Shown in pieces: positions 34,301 through 43,443 of a DNA stretch of 64,000 nt. Numbering within the stretch: position 1 is the stretch's first letter; every line of letters begins with the position of its first letter. Both the position numbers and the translations under genes were made by a program. The notes under the pieces were generated by a model, which did not search any database, was not told where the DNA came from, and saw only the letters and a program-made list of their open reading frames with translations. This stretch comes from Marinobacter daepoensis DSM 16072 (GTDB lineage: Bacteria > Pseudomonadota > Gammaproteobacteria > Pseudomonadales > Oleiphilaceae), in the NCBI RefSeq assembly GCF_000421165.1, contig NZ_ATWI01000009.1, positions 806,001-870,000 on the forward strand. The letters run 5' to 3'.

Positions 34301-35083
34301 TCAGCGCACCGCTCCCCGGATGCTGGCATCCCGGGATATCAGCAATACCACCCTCCGGTTACGGCGGCGCCCTTCCTCAGTGTCGTTACGGGCAACAGGC
34401 TGGAATTCACCATACCCTACCGCAGCCAGGCGCTCTGGCTCGACACCTTCCATCGTCAGCATTCGGGCAACCGCAGCAGCACGGGCCGTCGACAACTCCC
34501 AATTAGACGGAAAACGGCTGGTGCGTATGGGCTGATTGTCAGTGAATCCCTCAACTTTGACGGCGTTATCTCGCCCTCTGAGAACCCTGGCAATCTTGTT
34601 GATAACCTCAAAGGAATCGTAGTGAGGTTCAGCATCGCCGCTGCTGAACAGCATGCTGTTGGGCAGGTTCAGTTCGAGCCACTCGTTGCTGGTTTCCAGA
34701 CTGACCACGCCCTGGCTGATCAGTTCATCGAACTCCATCGCCAACTGATTCGCCATCGTACGCAACGCCTGGGCTCGCTCCTCGGCATCCAGTTCGGGCG
34801 ACCCCGGGGCACGGGTGACTGGCGGCGGAATGATGTTTTCCTGAGGTTGCTGCGGCAAACGTGCCGGCTGGTCACCAACACTGACCGGCTGCAACGAGCG
34901 CTGGGGGGCATTAAACACGCCCGTAAAGGTGTCCGAGAGCACTTTGTACTTGCCCTCATTCACAGACGACACGGAATACATCACCACAAAAAAAGCGAAC
35001 AGCAAAGTGATGAAGTCCGCGTAGGAAATCAGCCAGCGCTCCTTATTGTGTAGATCATCCTGGGGGGGTCTGCGACGACGCAT
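34301..35083 (-). CDS. motD: MotD, flagellar stator protein (MotB type)
   Basis: Peptidoglycan-anchoring stator subunit paired with MotC. The 260-residue protein has a basic N-terminus, one membrane segment (WLISYADFITLLFAFFVVMY, 17-36) with the proton-binding Asp of the motif YADF, a Pro/Gln-rich linker (about 70-95) and an OmpA-like domain (about 140-250: VKVEGFTDNQPIRTSRFPSN, then WELSTARAAAVARML). The conserved Asp argues for a functional ion channel, probably proton-driven as in Pseudomonas. It follows motC by 19 bases. Confidence 0.93.
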   Translation of the reverse strand: MRRRRPPQDDLHNKERWLISYADFITLLFAFFVVMYSVSSVNEGKYKVLSDTFTGVFNAPQRSLQPVSVGDQPARLPQQPQENIIPPPVTRAPGSPELDAEERAQALRTMANQLAMEFDELISQGVVSLETSNEWLELNLPNSMLFSSGDAEPHYDSFEVINKIARVLRGRDNAVKVEGFTDNQPIRTSRFPSNWELSTARAAAVARMLTMEGVEPERLAAVGYGEFQPVARNDTEEGRRRNRRVVLLISRDASIRGAVR

Positions 35084-35102
35084 AGATAGCCCTGGTCCGC
35101 TG

Positions 35103-35843
35103 CTACTGCAGGAAGCCCCGCAGCCTCAGCTCAATGGATTTAGGATTCTCGCCCTCCGCGATGGCAATGAGACCATCAATCATCATGTCTTCGTAGCGGG
35201 TGCGCTCCCGGACAATTCCCCGCAACTTATTAGCGATAGGGAAAAACAACAGGTTAGCCAGGGCAACACCGTATATGGTCGCCACAAAAGCCGTGGCAAT
35301 CCCGCCACCCAGTGACTGCGGATCTTCAAGGTTGGTCATAACCTGTATCAGCCCCATGACCGCGCCAATGATGCCAATGGTAGGCGAATACCCGCCCATG
35401 GCCTCATACACCTTTGCCGACTCCAGATCCCGTTGTTCACGGGTTTCCAGATCCACCTCCATGATGCCGCGAATCGCGTCCGGTTCGGCACCGTCAACCA
35501 GCAACTGAAGCCCCTTACGCGCAAAAGGCTCAGGCTCTCGCTCTGCCAGCCCTTCGAGCCCCAGCAGGCCCTGTTTACGGGCCTTGACACTCCAGTCAAT
35601 CACTTTGCCGATACCGTCTTCCAGAGAAATATAGGGGGGAACGAAAACCCAACGAACCTGGCTGACCGCTCGTTTGAGCATCGGCCATGAGGTTTGCAGA
35701 ATGGTCGCCGCCAGCGTCCCACCAACCACAATCAGCCCGGCGGGGGCATTGAACAGTGAGCTGGCAGCGCCTCCTTCCAGCAAGTTGCCACCAAGAATGG
35801 CAACGAACGCCAGAATGATTCCGAGCAGACTCAGGATATCCAT
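35103..35843 (-). CDS. motC: MotC, flagellar stator protein (MotA type)
   Basis: Ion-channel subunit of the MotCD stator, needed in Pseudomonas for swarming and high-load rotation. The 246 residues show four membrane segments (about 3-22, 30-49, 148-170, 182-203), a cytoplasmic loop with the rotor-contacting charges (VKARKQGLLGLEGLAERE) and the conserved PTIGIIGAVMGLIQVM with the Pro at the channel. MDILSLLGIILAFVAIL is the usual N-terminus. It starts at the cheB stop (1-base overlap). Confidence 0.94.
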   Translation of the reverse strand: MDILSLLGIILAFVAILGGNLLEGGAASSLFNAPAGLIVVGGTLAATILQTSWPMLKRAVSQVRWVFVPPYISLEDGIGKVIDWSVKARKQGLLGLEGLAEREPEPFARKGLQLLVDGAEPDAIRGIMEVDLETREQRDLESAKVYEAMGGYSPTIGIIGAVMGLIQVMTNLEDPQSLGGGIATAFVATIYGVALANLLFFPIANKLRGIVRERTRYEDMMIDGLIAIAEGENPKSIELRLRGFLQ

Positions 35844-36973
35844 CAGCGAACGCCCTCAACCAGTCGGGCTCCGATCTCATCCAGCGCAAGGACTTCATCG
35901 CTCAGCCCGGCCTTGGCCACGGCCATGGGCATGCCGTATATGACCGACGTTTTTTCATCCTGAGACCAGACAACCGAACCGGTCTGCTTCATCATCCGGC
36001 AACCTTCCTTGCCGTCGGCTCCCATGCCGGTCAGGATCAGGCCCAGTGTTTTACCCGGGTAGCTCCGGGCCAGCGAACCGAAGGTCACATCCACGCTTGG
36101 TTTGTAGTTGAGGCGATCGTCTCCGGGCAGAATTCTGACCCTGGCCTGCCCGCCCCGACTTTCAACCATCATCTGCTTGCCCCCCGGCGCCAGCAACGCA
36201 AGCCCGGGACGAAGTACGTCTCCATCCTGGGCCTGACGTACTTCAATACGACACAGGCGATTCAGACGCTCGGCAAACGCGGGAGTAAAGCTGGCAGGCA
36301 TGTGCTGCACCAGAACAATGGGGGAGGGAAACGTCGCCGGCAACGCGGTCAGCACCTTCTGAAGGGCAACCGGACCGCCAGTGGAAGTCCCGATCCCAAC
36401 AACACTGTAGTGTCTTGCCTCGGTTTTTCTGGGTTTGCGAACCGGTTCTCTGGCTAAAGGCTCTGGCCGATGCGCTGGCGAGGCAGTGTGACTCCCCCGG
36501 GTAGCCAACGGTCGACGAGATTCCGGCGCTGCCACGGCGGGTTTTGGACTGGTAGTGGCCGGGCGAGACCCCGGGCGACTGCCCGCAACGTCAAGAACCC
36601 GCTGGATCAGGATTTTCTGAAGCTGACTGGTGTCCCGCGCAATCTCCTCAAAATTCTTGGGCAGGAAATCCACCGCTCCGGCTTCCAGCGCATCAAGCGT
36701 TACTCTGGCACCTTCGTACGTCAGGGATGAAAACATGAGCACTGGCGTCGGGCGTTTACGCATGATCTCACGCACCGCTGAGATGCCGTCCATCACCGGC
36801 ATCTCATAATCCATGGTAATAACGTCTGGCATAAGCGACTCGGCCAGCTCAACGCCTTCACGCCCGTTCGTGGCAACACCGACCACCTTGATCTGGCCCG
36901 AAGCCGTCAGAATCTCCGTCAGTCGCTTTCGAAAGAAGCCCGAATCATCCACGACCAGGACAGACACTGTCAT
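35843..36973 (-). CDS. cheB: CheB, receptor methylesterase/deamidase
   Basis: Response regulator that removes methyl groups from chemoreceptor glutamates after phosphorylation by CheA. Residues 1-125 form the receiver domain with D9-D10 and phospho-acceptor D55 (ITMDYEMPVMDG). A linker of about 55 residues rich in Pro, Arg and Ser follows. The methylesterase domain carries the catalytic Ser in GIGTSTGGPVAL, His in VQHMPASFT and Asp in LTGMGADGKEG. Length 376. No cheR is seen in the window; in Pseudomonas cheR lies elsewhere. Confidence 0.96.
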   Translation of the reverse strand: MTVSVLVVDDSGFFRKRLTEILTASGQIKVVGVATNGREGVELAESLMPDVITMDYEMPVMDGISAVREIMRKRPTPVLMFSSLTYEGARVTLDALEAGAVDFLPKNFEEIARDTSQLQKILIQRVLDVAGSRPGSRPATTSPKPAVAAPESRRPLATRGSHTASPAHRPEPLAREPVRKPRKTEARHYSVVGIGTSTGGPVALQKVLTALPATFPSPIVLVQHMPASFTPAFAERLNRLCRIEVRQAQDGDVLRPGLALLAPGGKQMMVESRGGQARVRILPGDDRLNYKPSVDVTFGSLARSYPGKTLGLILTGMGADGKEGCRMMKQTGSVVWSQDEKTSVIYGMPMAVAKAGLSDEVLALDEIGARLVEGVR

Positions 36974-37005
36974 CCGTTTCTCCTAAACAATCCCGGAACC
37001 GCCAA

Positions 37006-39090
37006 TCAGCCGTAATGCTGCAGCAGACTTGGTACGTCAATAATTAGAGCGATACGACCATCACCGGTAATCGTGGCGCCCGCCATTCCCGGCGTGCCCT
37101 GCAGGGCGCGGCCAAGCGGTTTGATGACAACCTCTTCCTGGCCAATCAACTGATCCACCACAAAACCAACCTGCCGGGTCCCCATGGCCACAATCACCAC
37201 ATGGGCGTTATCGGGTTCGGCCTGTCCCGCAGCCCCCCTTACCAGCCAACGCTTGATGTGGAACAAGGGGAACACCTTATCGCGCACCACAATGCACTCT
37301 TTTCCATCCACAACGTTGGTCTTGGTCAGATCCAGATGAAAAATCTCCACCACGTTCACCAACGGCAACGCAAACGACTGGTCGCCCAGCATGATCATCA
37401 ATGTTGGCATGATCGCCAGCGTCAGAGGCACCTTGATGATGATGCTGGTGCCCTTGCCCTGCTCAGACATAATGTTGATCTGGCCGTTGAGCTGGCCAAT
37501 TTTGGTTTTCACCACATCCATGCCGACGCCACGGCCGGACACATCAGAAATCTGCTCTTTGGTAGAAAAACCAGCCGCGAAGATCAGGTTAAAGCACTCA
37601 TTGTCCGTCAGCCGATCGGCAGCATCCTGATCGTACAGCCCTTTCTCCACAGCCTTTCGCCGCAATACATTCGGGTCCATGCCGGCACCGTCGTCTACGA
37701 TCGACAACAGAATGTGGTCCCCCTCCTGCTCGGCCGACAAGGTCACGGTTCCGGCCCGGGGCTTACCCGACCTTTCACGAACATCCGGCGCCTCGACACC
37801 ATGATCCACCGAGTTTCTGACCAGATGCACAAGCGGATCTGCAAGCGCCTCAACCAGGTTCTTATCCAGGTCGGTGTCTTCGCCGTGCATCACCAGGTTG
37901 ATCTCTTTGCTGAGGCTGCGAGCGAGATCCCGCACTACCCGGGGGAAGCGGCCAAAAACCTTTTTGATGGGCTGCATCCGGGTCTGCATGACTGCAGCCT
38001 GCAGGTCGGTTGTGACCACATCGAGGTTGGCCACGGCTTTGTGCATATGCTCATCTTCACTCTCCGAACCAAGTCGCTGCAGGCGGTTACGCACCAGCAC
38101 CAGCTCGCCCACCATATTCATGATGTCGTCCAGGCGCTTGGTGTCTACTCGAACCGTCGTTTCAGCGACTGGCGCGGCGTCACGGGCGGGCGCTGACGAA
38201 GGCTTGGCGGCCGCTTTGATTTCGCCCCGGCGTTCCGCTTTCCCGGGTTCAGGCTTGGTGGCAGGCTCTGGCTTGGGAGCCGCGCCGGCTATAGCCGCAC
38301 TTGGGCCAGCGCCTTTACCGTGGAGCTCGTCCAGCAGGTTTTCGAATTCGTCATCGGAGATCAGGTCGCCGCTTGCAGACTCCACACTGCCAGCATCACT
38401 GGCCCTCGCAGAAGGCTCATCATCTGCAACCGCTGCCCCGGAAAACTGTCCCTTGCCATGAAGCTGATCAAGTAACGCCTCAAACTCGTCGTCAGTAATC
38501 TCATCATTGCCTGAGGAATCTGGGGGGAGAGCGCTTTCCTCAGAGGGTTCCGAAGTCTCTCCATCGGAGGGGGCATCGGCGAGTGCATCGAGCAGCTTCT
38601 CAAACTCTTCATCGGTGATGTCGCCCTGATCCGACTCACCAGGCCCGACAGCCCCGGGCCCTGACGTTTCTTGCGTCTCTTCGACCGGAGCTTCATCGGA
38701 TTCTGGCCGGGCCAGCTGATTCAGGGCGTCGATCAGTGCCTCGGGAGCCGGGGTAGGCTCTTCCCGGTTACGCACTTCCTCAAACATCGCATTTACGTGG
38801 TCAAGGGCTTCCAGCACCACGTCCATCAGTTCGGAAGTCACCTGACGTTTATGATTACGCAGAATATCAAACACGTTTTCTGCGGAGTGACAACAATTCA
38901 CCAAGGCATCCAGCTGAAGAAAGCCGGCCCCGCCTTTAACGGTATGAAAGCCACGAAATATGGCGTTAAGCAGATCGCTGTCCTCGGGATGCTGCTCCAG
39001 ATCCACCAGCTGCTCCGACAACTTTTCGAGTATCTCGCCAGCTTCTACCAGGAAGTCCTGCAGGATCTCTTCATCAGCATCTAACGCCAT
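37006..39090 (-). CDS. cheA: CheA, chemotaxis histidine kinase
   Basis: Sensor kinase that phosphorylates CheY and CheB. The 694-residue protein starts with an Hpt (P1) domain, phospho-His49 in FRGFHTVKGGAGFL. A long acidic linker (about 110-310) contains three copies of an acidic motif I-[TS]-D-[DE]-E-F-E-x-L-L-D-x-L (157-170, 197-214, 243-260), the last two ending HGKG. Then come the dimerisation domain (DDIMNMVGELVLVRNRLQRL), the ATPase domain (LVRNSVDHGVEAPD; IVDDGAGMD; GRGVGMDVVK) and the CheW-binding P5 domain. No typical P2 CheY-binding domain is recognisable, so the repeat region takes its place. It lies between cheZ and cheB. Confidence 0.96.
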   Translation of the reverse strand: MALDADEEILQDFLVEAGEILEKLSEQLVDLEQHPEDSDLLNAIFRGFHTVKGGAGFLQLDALVNCCHSAENVFDILRNHKRQVTSELMDVVLEALDHVNAMFEEVRNREEPTPAPEALIDALNQLARPESDEAPVEETQETSGPGAVGPGESDQGDITDEEFEKLLDALADAPSDGETSEPSEESALPPDSSGNDEITDDEFEALLDQLHGKGQFSGAAVADDEPSARASDAGSVESASGDLISDDEFENLLDELHGKGAGPSAAIAGAAPKPEPATKPEPGKAERRGEIKAAAKPSSAPARDAAPVAETTVRVDTKRLDDIMNMVGELVLVRNRLQRLGSESEDEHMHKAVANLDVVTTDLQAAVMQTRMQPIKKVFGRFPRVVRDLARSLSKEINLVMHGEDTDLDKNLVEALADPLVHLVRNSVDHGVEAPDVRERSGKPRAGTVTLSAEQEGDHILLSIVDDGAGMDPNVLRRKAVEKGLYDQDAADRLTDNECFNLIFAAGFSTKEQISDVSGRGVGMDVVKTKIGQLNGQINIMSEQGKGTSIIIKVPLTLAIMPTLMIMLGDQSFALPLVNVVEIFHLDLTKTNVVDGKECIVVRDKVFPLFHIKRWLVRGAAGQAEPDNAHVVIVAMGTRQVGFVVDQLIGQEEVVIKPLGRALQGTPGMAGATITGDGRIALIIDVPSLLQHYG

Positions 39091-39107
39091 GCGTTACCCT
39101 CTTATTA

Positions 39108-39893
39108 TCAGAATCCAAGACTGGACAGCAGATCATCCACGTCGTCCTGTCCCGAAACTACATCGTCCCGCTCATCGGCCTTGATTTGTGGCCCTACCCC
39201 TTTTTCGGCCGACTCTTCCATTTCTTCAATCTGGTGCACCGTCCCGGTCAGCTGATCCACGTGACTGGCCATAACCACCAGACTGAGCAAGTTGTCTTCT
39301 ACTTCCTTCACCAGCGCCGTCACCTTCTGGATGACCTGTCCGGTCAGGTCCTGAAAATCCTGAGCCAGGAGAATTTCTGACAGGTTCTGGTACAGATTGT
39401 CGGAATCGGTCGTCAGGCCGGCAAAAAACGTATCGATCCGTCCATACAGCTCGCGAAATTCGGCCGGCTCCATTTCCCGACGGCGCAGTCTCTGCCATTC
39501 GTCCCGGAGAGCAACGGCTTCATCACGCATGGCATGGGCCACTGGCATACTTTCCTCAACCAGATCCATGGTCCGGTTGGCCGCCTGCCCGGTCATCTGC
39601 ACAACGTAAGCCAGCCGGTCAGAGGCATCACTCATCTTCGACAGCGCTTCTTTCTGCTCAGCGCTGCGCGGGTCTATCTGGAAATTCCGGATTGCCTCGT
39701 GGAGACTGCGGGTCAGGCGCCCCACTTCCCGGTACAGACTCTGATCGCGAACCTCACTCAGATCATTGATCAGGGTCATCGCCTTTGCATAATTGCCGGC
39801 GTTAACAGTATCCGCCAAGTCGGCGGCCTGCTTCTGCAGCTTCTCTGCCACGTCCGGATCAAGGCCCTGATGGTTCTTTTTGGTATCACTCAT
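39108..39893 (-). CDS. cheZ: CheZ, CheY-P phosphatase
   Basis: Dephosphorylates CheY-P to end the tumble/reversal signal. The 261-residue, mostly helical protein has the catalytic stretch ILLAQDFQDLTGQVIQKV (about 173-190) with the conserved Asp and Gln of the active site. The C-terminal QDDVDDLLSSLGF is the amphipathic CheY-binding tail. The length is greater than E. coli CheZ (214) and like that of Pseudomonas. It is 17 bases before cheA and follows cheY. Confidence 0.95.
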   Translation of the reverse strand: MSDTKKNHQGLDPDVAEKLQKQAADLADTVNAGNYAKAMTLINDLSEVRDQSLYREVGRLTRSLHEAIRNFQIDPRSAEQKEALSKMSDASDRLAYVVQMTGQAANRTMDLVEESMPVAHAMRDEAVALRDEWQRLRRREMEPAEFRELYGRIDTFFAGLTTDSDNLYQNLSEILLAQDFQDLTGQVIQKVTALVKEVEDNLLSLVVMASHVDQLTGTVHQIEEMEESAEKGVGPQIKADERDDVVSGQDDVDDLLSSLGF

Positions 39894-39914
39894 GGCGAGC
39901 CATCCGACCTCTGG

Positions 39915-40298
39915 TTACTGGATTCGTTCGAATATCTTCTCGATCTTTTCCTTCAGGACCGCCGCTGTAAACGGCTTAACCACGTAACCGTTCACCCCGG
40001 CCTGAGCCGCCGCAACGATCTGGTCCCGCTTGGCTTCCGCCGTCACCATAAGGACAGGAAGGTTCTTAAGGTTCTCATCGGCCCGAACCGCTTTCAGCAG
40101 ATCAAATCCGGACATTCCGGGCATGTTCCAGTCCGTCACCAGGAAGTCGTACTTGCCGCTTCGGAGCATCGGCAACGCGGTGTTGCCGTCGTCTGCTTCA
40201 TCCGTGTTGGTGAAACCAAGATCCCGCAGCAGGTTCTTGATGATGCGTCGCATTGTGGAAAAATCATCCACAATGAGAATTTTCATATTTTTGTCCAA
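39915..40298 (-). CDS. cheY: CheY, chemotaxis response regulator (TTG start)
   Basis: Single receiver domain that binds the flagellar switch FliM when phosphorylated. D11-D12, phospho-acceptor D56 ([11 protein letters not shown]), the Thr in VMVTAEAK and Lys in VVKPFTA are all present. The start is taken as TTG 40298 (127 residues, opening [12 protein letters not shown]): GGAGG lies exactly 5 bases before it, and CheY of Vibrio and Shewanella has the same [11 protein letters not shown] start. ATG 40286, the other candidate, is 17 bases from that GGAGG. It is followed by cheZ. Promoter region 40299-40457 shows TTTACA-18-CAATAA as a weak sigma-70 candidate only. Confidence 0.95.
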   Translation of the reverse strand: MDKNMKILIVDDFSTMRRIIKNLLRDLGFTNTDEADDGNTALPMLRSGKYDFLVTDWNMPGMSGFDLLKAVRADENLKNLPVLMVTAEAKRDQIVAAAQAGVNGYVVKPFTAAVLKEKIEKIFERIQ

Positions 40299-40457
40299 TG
40301 GGACCTCCAGTCAGTAACACCCGGAATTCATTCAGCCTTTTGAGAGTCTAGCAGGCCGCTTTCATAACCGCTTATTGTGTGATGTTTGGGCGCGTTGTAA
40401 AGCGCCGGTTACCAAAAGCTACACAGCCTGCGAACAGAGAAATATCTCTCCACCGGG

Positions 40458-41201
40458 TCAGGCCGGAACCGCATCACGCCAATCGGCCAGCCGACTGCGG
40501 AGCCGCAAGGCAGCCTGGCTGTGAATCTGGCTTACCCGGCTCTCGCTGACGCCCAGGACAGCGCCGATTTCCTTAAGGTTAAGCTCTTCCTGGTAATACA
40601 GGCTCAGCACCAGTTGCTCACGCTCGGGCAGCTGTTCAATGGCCTCAGCCAGACTTTTCTGAAACGCGCCGGAAGCAACCCCATCCAACGGATTATCGCT
40701 GGCTTCTGCTTCTTCTAACGGCAACTCTCCCGATTCATTGAGTTCATCAAGACTGAAAAGCCGGCCACTGTTGGCGTCCGCCAGTGAGGCATGGTATTCA
40801 CTCAGGCTGATACCCAGCTCATCCGCGACCTCCGCGTCCTGGGCCTCCCGGCCCGTGCGGTCCTCCACCACTTTGATCGCGCCGGAGATTTTCCGGGCAT
40901 TGCGGTGAACAGACCTGGGGACCCAGTCCCCTTTGCGGATTTCATCCACCATGGCGCCGCGAATGCGAATACCAGCGTAGGTTTCGAAGGTGGCCCCTTT
41001 CCCGGAGGAGTAGCGCTGGGCAGCCTCAAGCAGGCCAATCATTCCGGCCTGCATCAGATCATCAAGCTGCACCGACGCAGGGAGTCGGGCCATAAGGTGA
41101 AGGGCGATTTTCTTGACCAGCGGAGCGTGCTCTTCAATCAGTGCTGAAGGACTCCTCGCACCGGCCTGATGGTATATTCCCAGATTTTTCGCCAATGTCA
41201 T
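40458..41201 (-). CDS. fliA: FliA, flagellar sigma-28 factor
   Basis: Sigma factor for late flagellar and chemotaxis genes (flagellin, FlgM-controlled). The 247-residue protein has region 2 (HAPLVKKIALHLMARLPASV, then QLDDLMQAGMIGLLEAAQRY), region 3 (RGAMVDEIRKGDWVPRSVHR) and region 4 (EREQLVLSLYYQEELNLKEI, then VLGVSESRVSQIHSQAALRL). ATG 41201 (MTLAKNLGIY) is chosen; an upstream in-frame extension lies over the fleN 3' end and has no sigma-factor similarity. It follows fleN by 31 bases, the Pseudomonas order flhF-fleN-fliA-cheYZA. Confidence 0.95.
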   Translation of the reverse strand: MTLAKNLGIYHQAGARSPSALIEEHAPLVKKIALHLMARLPASVQLDDLMQAGMIGLLEAAQRYSSGKGATFETYAGIRIRGAMVDEIRKGDWVPRSVHRNARKISGAIKVVEDRTGREAQDAEVADELGISLSEYHASLADANSGRLFSLDELNESGELPLEEAEASDNPLDGVASGAFQKSLAEAIEQLPEREQLVLSLYYQEELNLKEIGAVLGVSESRVSQIHSQAALRLRSRLADWRDAVPA

Positions 41202-41232
41202 GCATCCGGTTTCTTGTGGGGCTGGATTCAGA

Positions 41233-42045
41233 TCAGACTTCGACGAGCCGCTCCACGAAAAACTCAAGGTGGCCCCGGGGGGTGGACGGCAATGGCCAGC
41301 TATCGACCTTTTCAGCCAGGGCACGAATGGCCAGAGATGCCTTGGCTCTCGGATAGGCATCCAACACCGCCTTCTGACGCTGAACGGCTTTCTTGACGGC
41401 CTCGTCGTAAGGCACGATACCTACGTATTGTAGTGCGACATCCAGAAAACGCTCGGTGACCCGGGTCAGTTTTTCAAACAGATGGCGGCCTTCCTGCTCG
41501 TTCCGAACCTGATTTGCCAGAATCCGGAACCGGTTGGTACCGTAGTCCCGGTTCATGAGTTTGATCAGCGCATAGGCGTCAGTAATCGACGTTGGCTCAT
41601 CACAGACCACCAGCAGTAACTCCTGCGATGCTCTCAGAAAACTGACAACAGACTCGGAAATACCTGCTGCAGTATCCACAATCAGAACGTCGATCTGATC
41701 ACCCAGTTCACTGAACGCGTTGATCAGACCAGCATGCTCCATGGCGCTGAGCTGGGTCATTCTCTGGGTACCGGATGACGCTGGCACAATTTTGATGCCT
41801 CCAGGCCCATTCACCAGCACATCCTTCAGATCACACTCACCGTTCAACACGTCCTGAAGATTCCGGTTTGCAGTGATCCCCAGCAATACATCAATATTGG
41901 CCAGCCCAAGATCTGCGTCCAGCAATACCACCCGGCGCCCCTTCTGGGCCAGAGCAATACCGAGATTGACCGAAACATTGCTCTTGCCGACGCCGCCTTT
42001 GCCGCCGGAAACCGCAATCACCTGAACCGGATGTGGTCTGCTCAT
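41233..42045 (-). CDS. fleN: FleN (FlhG), MinD-like ATPase limiting flagellar number
   Basis: MinD/ParA-type ATPase. In Pseudomonas it binds FleQ and keeps the flagellar number at one. The 270 residues show the deviant Walker A GGKGGVGKSN (about 14-23), LLDADLGLANIDVLLG, and Walker B VLIVDTAAGIS. The C-terminus (PRGHLEFFVERLVEV) is an amphipathic helix like the membrane-targeting helix of MinD. It starts 68 bases after flhF. No FleQ gene is seen in the window. Confidence 0.94.
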   Translation of the reverse strand: MSRPHPVQVIAVSGGKGGVGKSNVSVNLGIALAQKGRRVVLLDADLGLANIDVLLGITANRNLQDVLNGECDLKDVLVNGPGGIKIVPASSGTQRMTQLSAMEHAGLINAFSELGDQIDVLIVDTAAGISESVVSFLRASQELLLVVCDEPTSITDAYALIKLMNRDYGTNRFRILANQVRNEQEGRHLFEKLTRVTERFLDVALQYVGIVPYDEAVKKAVQRQKAVLDAYPRAKASLAIRALAEKVDSWPLPSTPRGHLEFFVERLVEV

Positions 42046-42113
42046 ACTGTTATCAGTCTCTTACTACGTTCTTATACGGGCACGCATGCCACGTGTTCAT
42101 AATGCCGGCAGAG

Positions 42114-43388
42114 TCAGGCGCCCTCGGCGACGGCCTGAGCATTCTGCAACCCTTTGAGCCTGTCTACCCCCTGGCGCACCAACGGGATGGCTTCTGCTCT
42201 GTGAAGGTCCTCCGGTATCTTCTGGCCGTCGGTATACCAGGACACCGGAAGGCTGGTTTCCATCACAAATCCCAGCGCCTCACCCAGAGTCAGGGCCTCA
42301 TCAATCTTGGTCATGATGCAGCCTGCAAGGTTTGCCATCTTATAGCAATGCCACACGGATTTCATAATACGCGGCTGACTGGTTGCCGACACCACCAGAT
42401 GCGTGCGAATCGCATGATGGCTTCGGGCCAGCTCTGCCAGCTGCTCCTGATAGCCCCGGTCTGCACTGGTCAGGCCGGCCGTATCAATCAGAACCAGATG
42501 TCGGTCAGACAGCTCATCCAGGATGTCATCCAGAGAATGACTTTCGTCCACAACCCTCACTGGCACATTCAGTATACGCCCGAACACAAAAAGCTGTTCA
42601 TGGGCAGCCACCCGATACCTGTCTGTGGTGACCAGCGCCAGAGAGTCCGGCCCGTGCTCCAGAACATAGCGAGCGGCCAGCTTGCCAATGGTCGTGGTCT
42701 TTCCGGAACCCGTGGGGCCAACCAGAGCGTACACGCCACCAGCATCCAACCAGTCCTCCCGGGCCGTTCGAACACCGGTTGCCAGCATTTTCAAGGATCG
42801 CTTCCAGCCATCCTCAAGCCGCCCCGACCGGTGCTGCCGAGACAAAGATCCCGCCAACTCTGCGCTCAGCCCGAACTCCTGCAAGCGCTCAGCCAGGCGC
42901 TGCTGAACGGCATTGTTCCCAACATCCCGGGAGGCTGACGCTGATCCCGCACTGACAAGATCTCTCAGAGAGCTGATTTCTGCCCGCATGCTGGCCAGCT
43001 CATCCGCATAACCAGCGGACGCGTTCGCCGGGGCCACCTGAACGTCAGACACCTCAGTTGCAGGTGCCGTACTTTGGCAATACGAAAGGCCATTGGCCCT
43101 TTGTTCCCTGACCTCGCGGATGCGGCTGCGAGACCGGTTCAATTCATCTTCAAGCCGGAGATGCTGTTCCGCCTGCATCTCCGCCAGGCGAGAGCCGTTT
43201 GTGGCTTCGGCGGCCTTCTCTCCCAGCCGCTGCCGCGCCATATTTTCGTCGTAATCGAGCGCCGTCACAATTTCGACACCCCCTTCCACCCGGCGATTAG
43301 ACAGAATCACGGCATCAGGCCCCATTTCATGGCTGACCTGTTTCAGGGCTTCAGCCATGGACTTCGCAAAAAACCGTTTCACTTTCAT
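42114..43388 (-). CDS. flhF: FlhF, SRP-type GTPase that places the flagellum at the pole
   Basis: Signal-recognition-particle family GTPase that recruits the first flagellar components to the pole. The N-terminal B domain opens MKVKRFFAKSMAEALKQVSH. The linker is rich in Glu and Arg. The NG domain has P-loop GPTGSGKTTT (about 216-225), LVTTDRYRVAAHEQL, LIDTAGL and TKIDEALTLGEAL. ATG 43388 (424 residues) is chosen: GGGAGGAAG lies 7-8 bases upstream, and it matches the family N-terminus; a TTG at 43412 is less likely. It follows flhA by 55 bases and precedes fleN. Confidence 0.95.
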   Translation of the reverse strand: MKVKRFFAKSMAEALKQVSHEMGPDAVILSNRRVEGGVEIVTALDYDENMARQRLGEKAAEATNGSRLAEMQAEQHLRLEDELNRSRSRIREVREQRANGLSYCQSTAPATEVSDVQVAPANASAGYADELASMRAEISSLRDLVSAGSASASRDVGNNAVQQRLAERLQEFGLSAELAGSLSRQHRSGRLEDGWKRSLKMLATGVRTAREDWLDAGGVYALVGPTGSGKTTTIGKLAARYVLEHGPDSLALVTTDRYRVAAHEQLFVFGRILNVPVRVVDESHSLDDILDELSDRHLVLIDTAGLTSADRGYQEQLAELARSHHAIRTHLVVSATSQPRIMKSVWHCYKMANLAGCIMTKIDEALTLGEALGFVMETSLPVSWYTDGQKIPEDLHRAEAIPLVRQGVDRLKGLQNAQAVAEGA

Positions 43389-43443
43389 GATGCTGCTTCC
43401 TCCCACCGGCAAGCCCTGAGGCTCTCCGAGATGCTCCGACGAA

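Noticed and set aside
37201..38196. 331-codon open frame on the plus strand
   Set aside because: Antisense to cheA; the product is a shadow with no domain.
40389..40406. GGCGC/GCGCC hairpin as a terminator of fliA
   Set aside because: Only 5 bp with an 8-base loop and no T-run on the minus strand; kept as noncoding sequence before cheY.
41202..41360. N-terminal extension of FliA
   Set aside because: The extra 53 residues overlap the fleN 3' end and have no sigma-factor similarity; MTLAKNLGIY is a better start.
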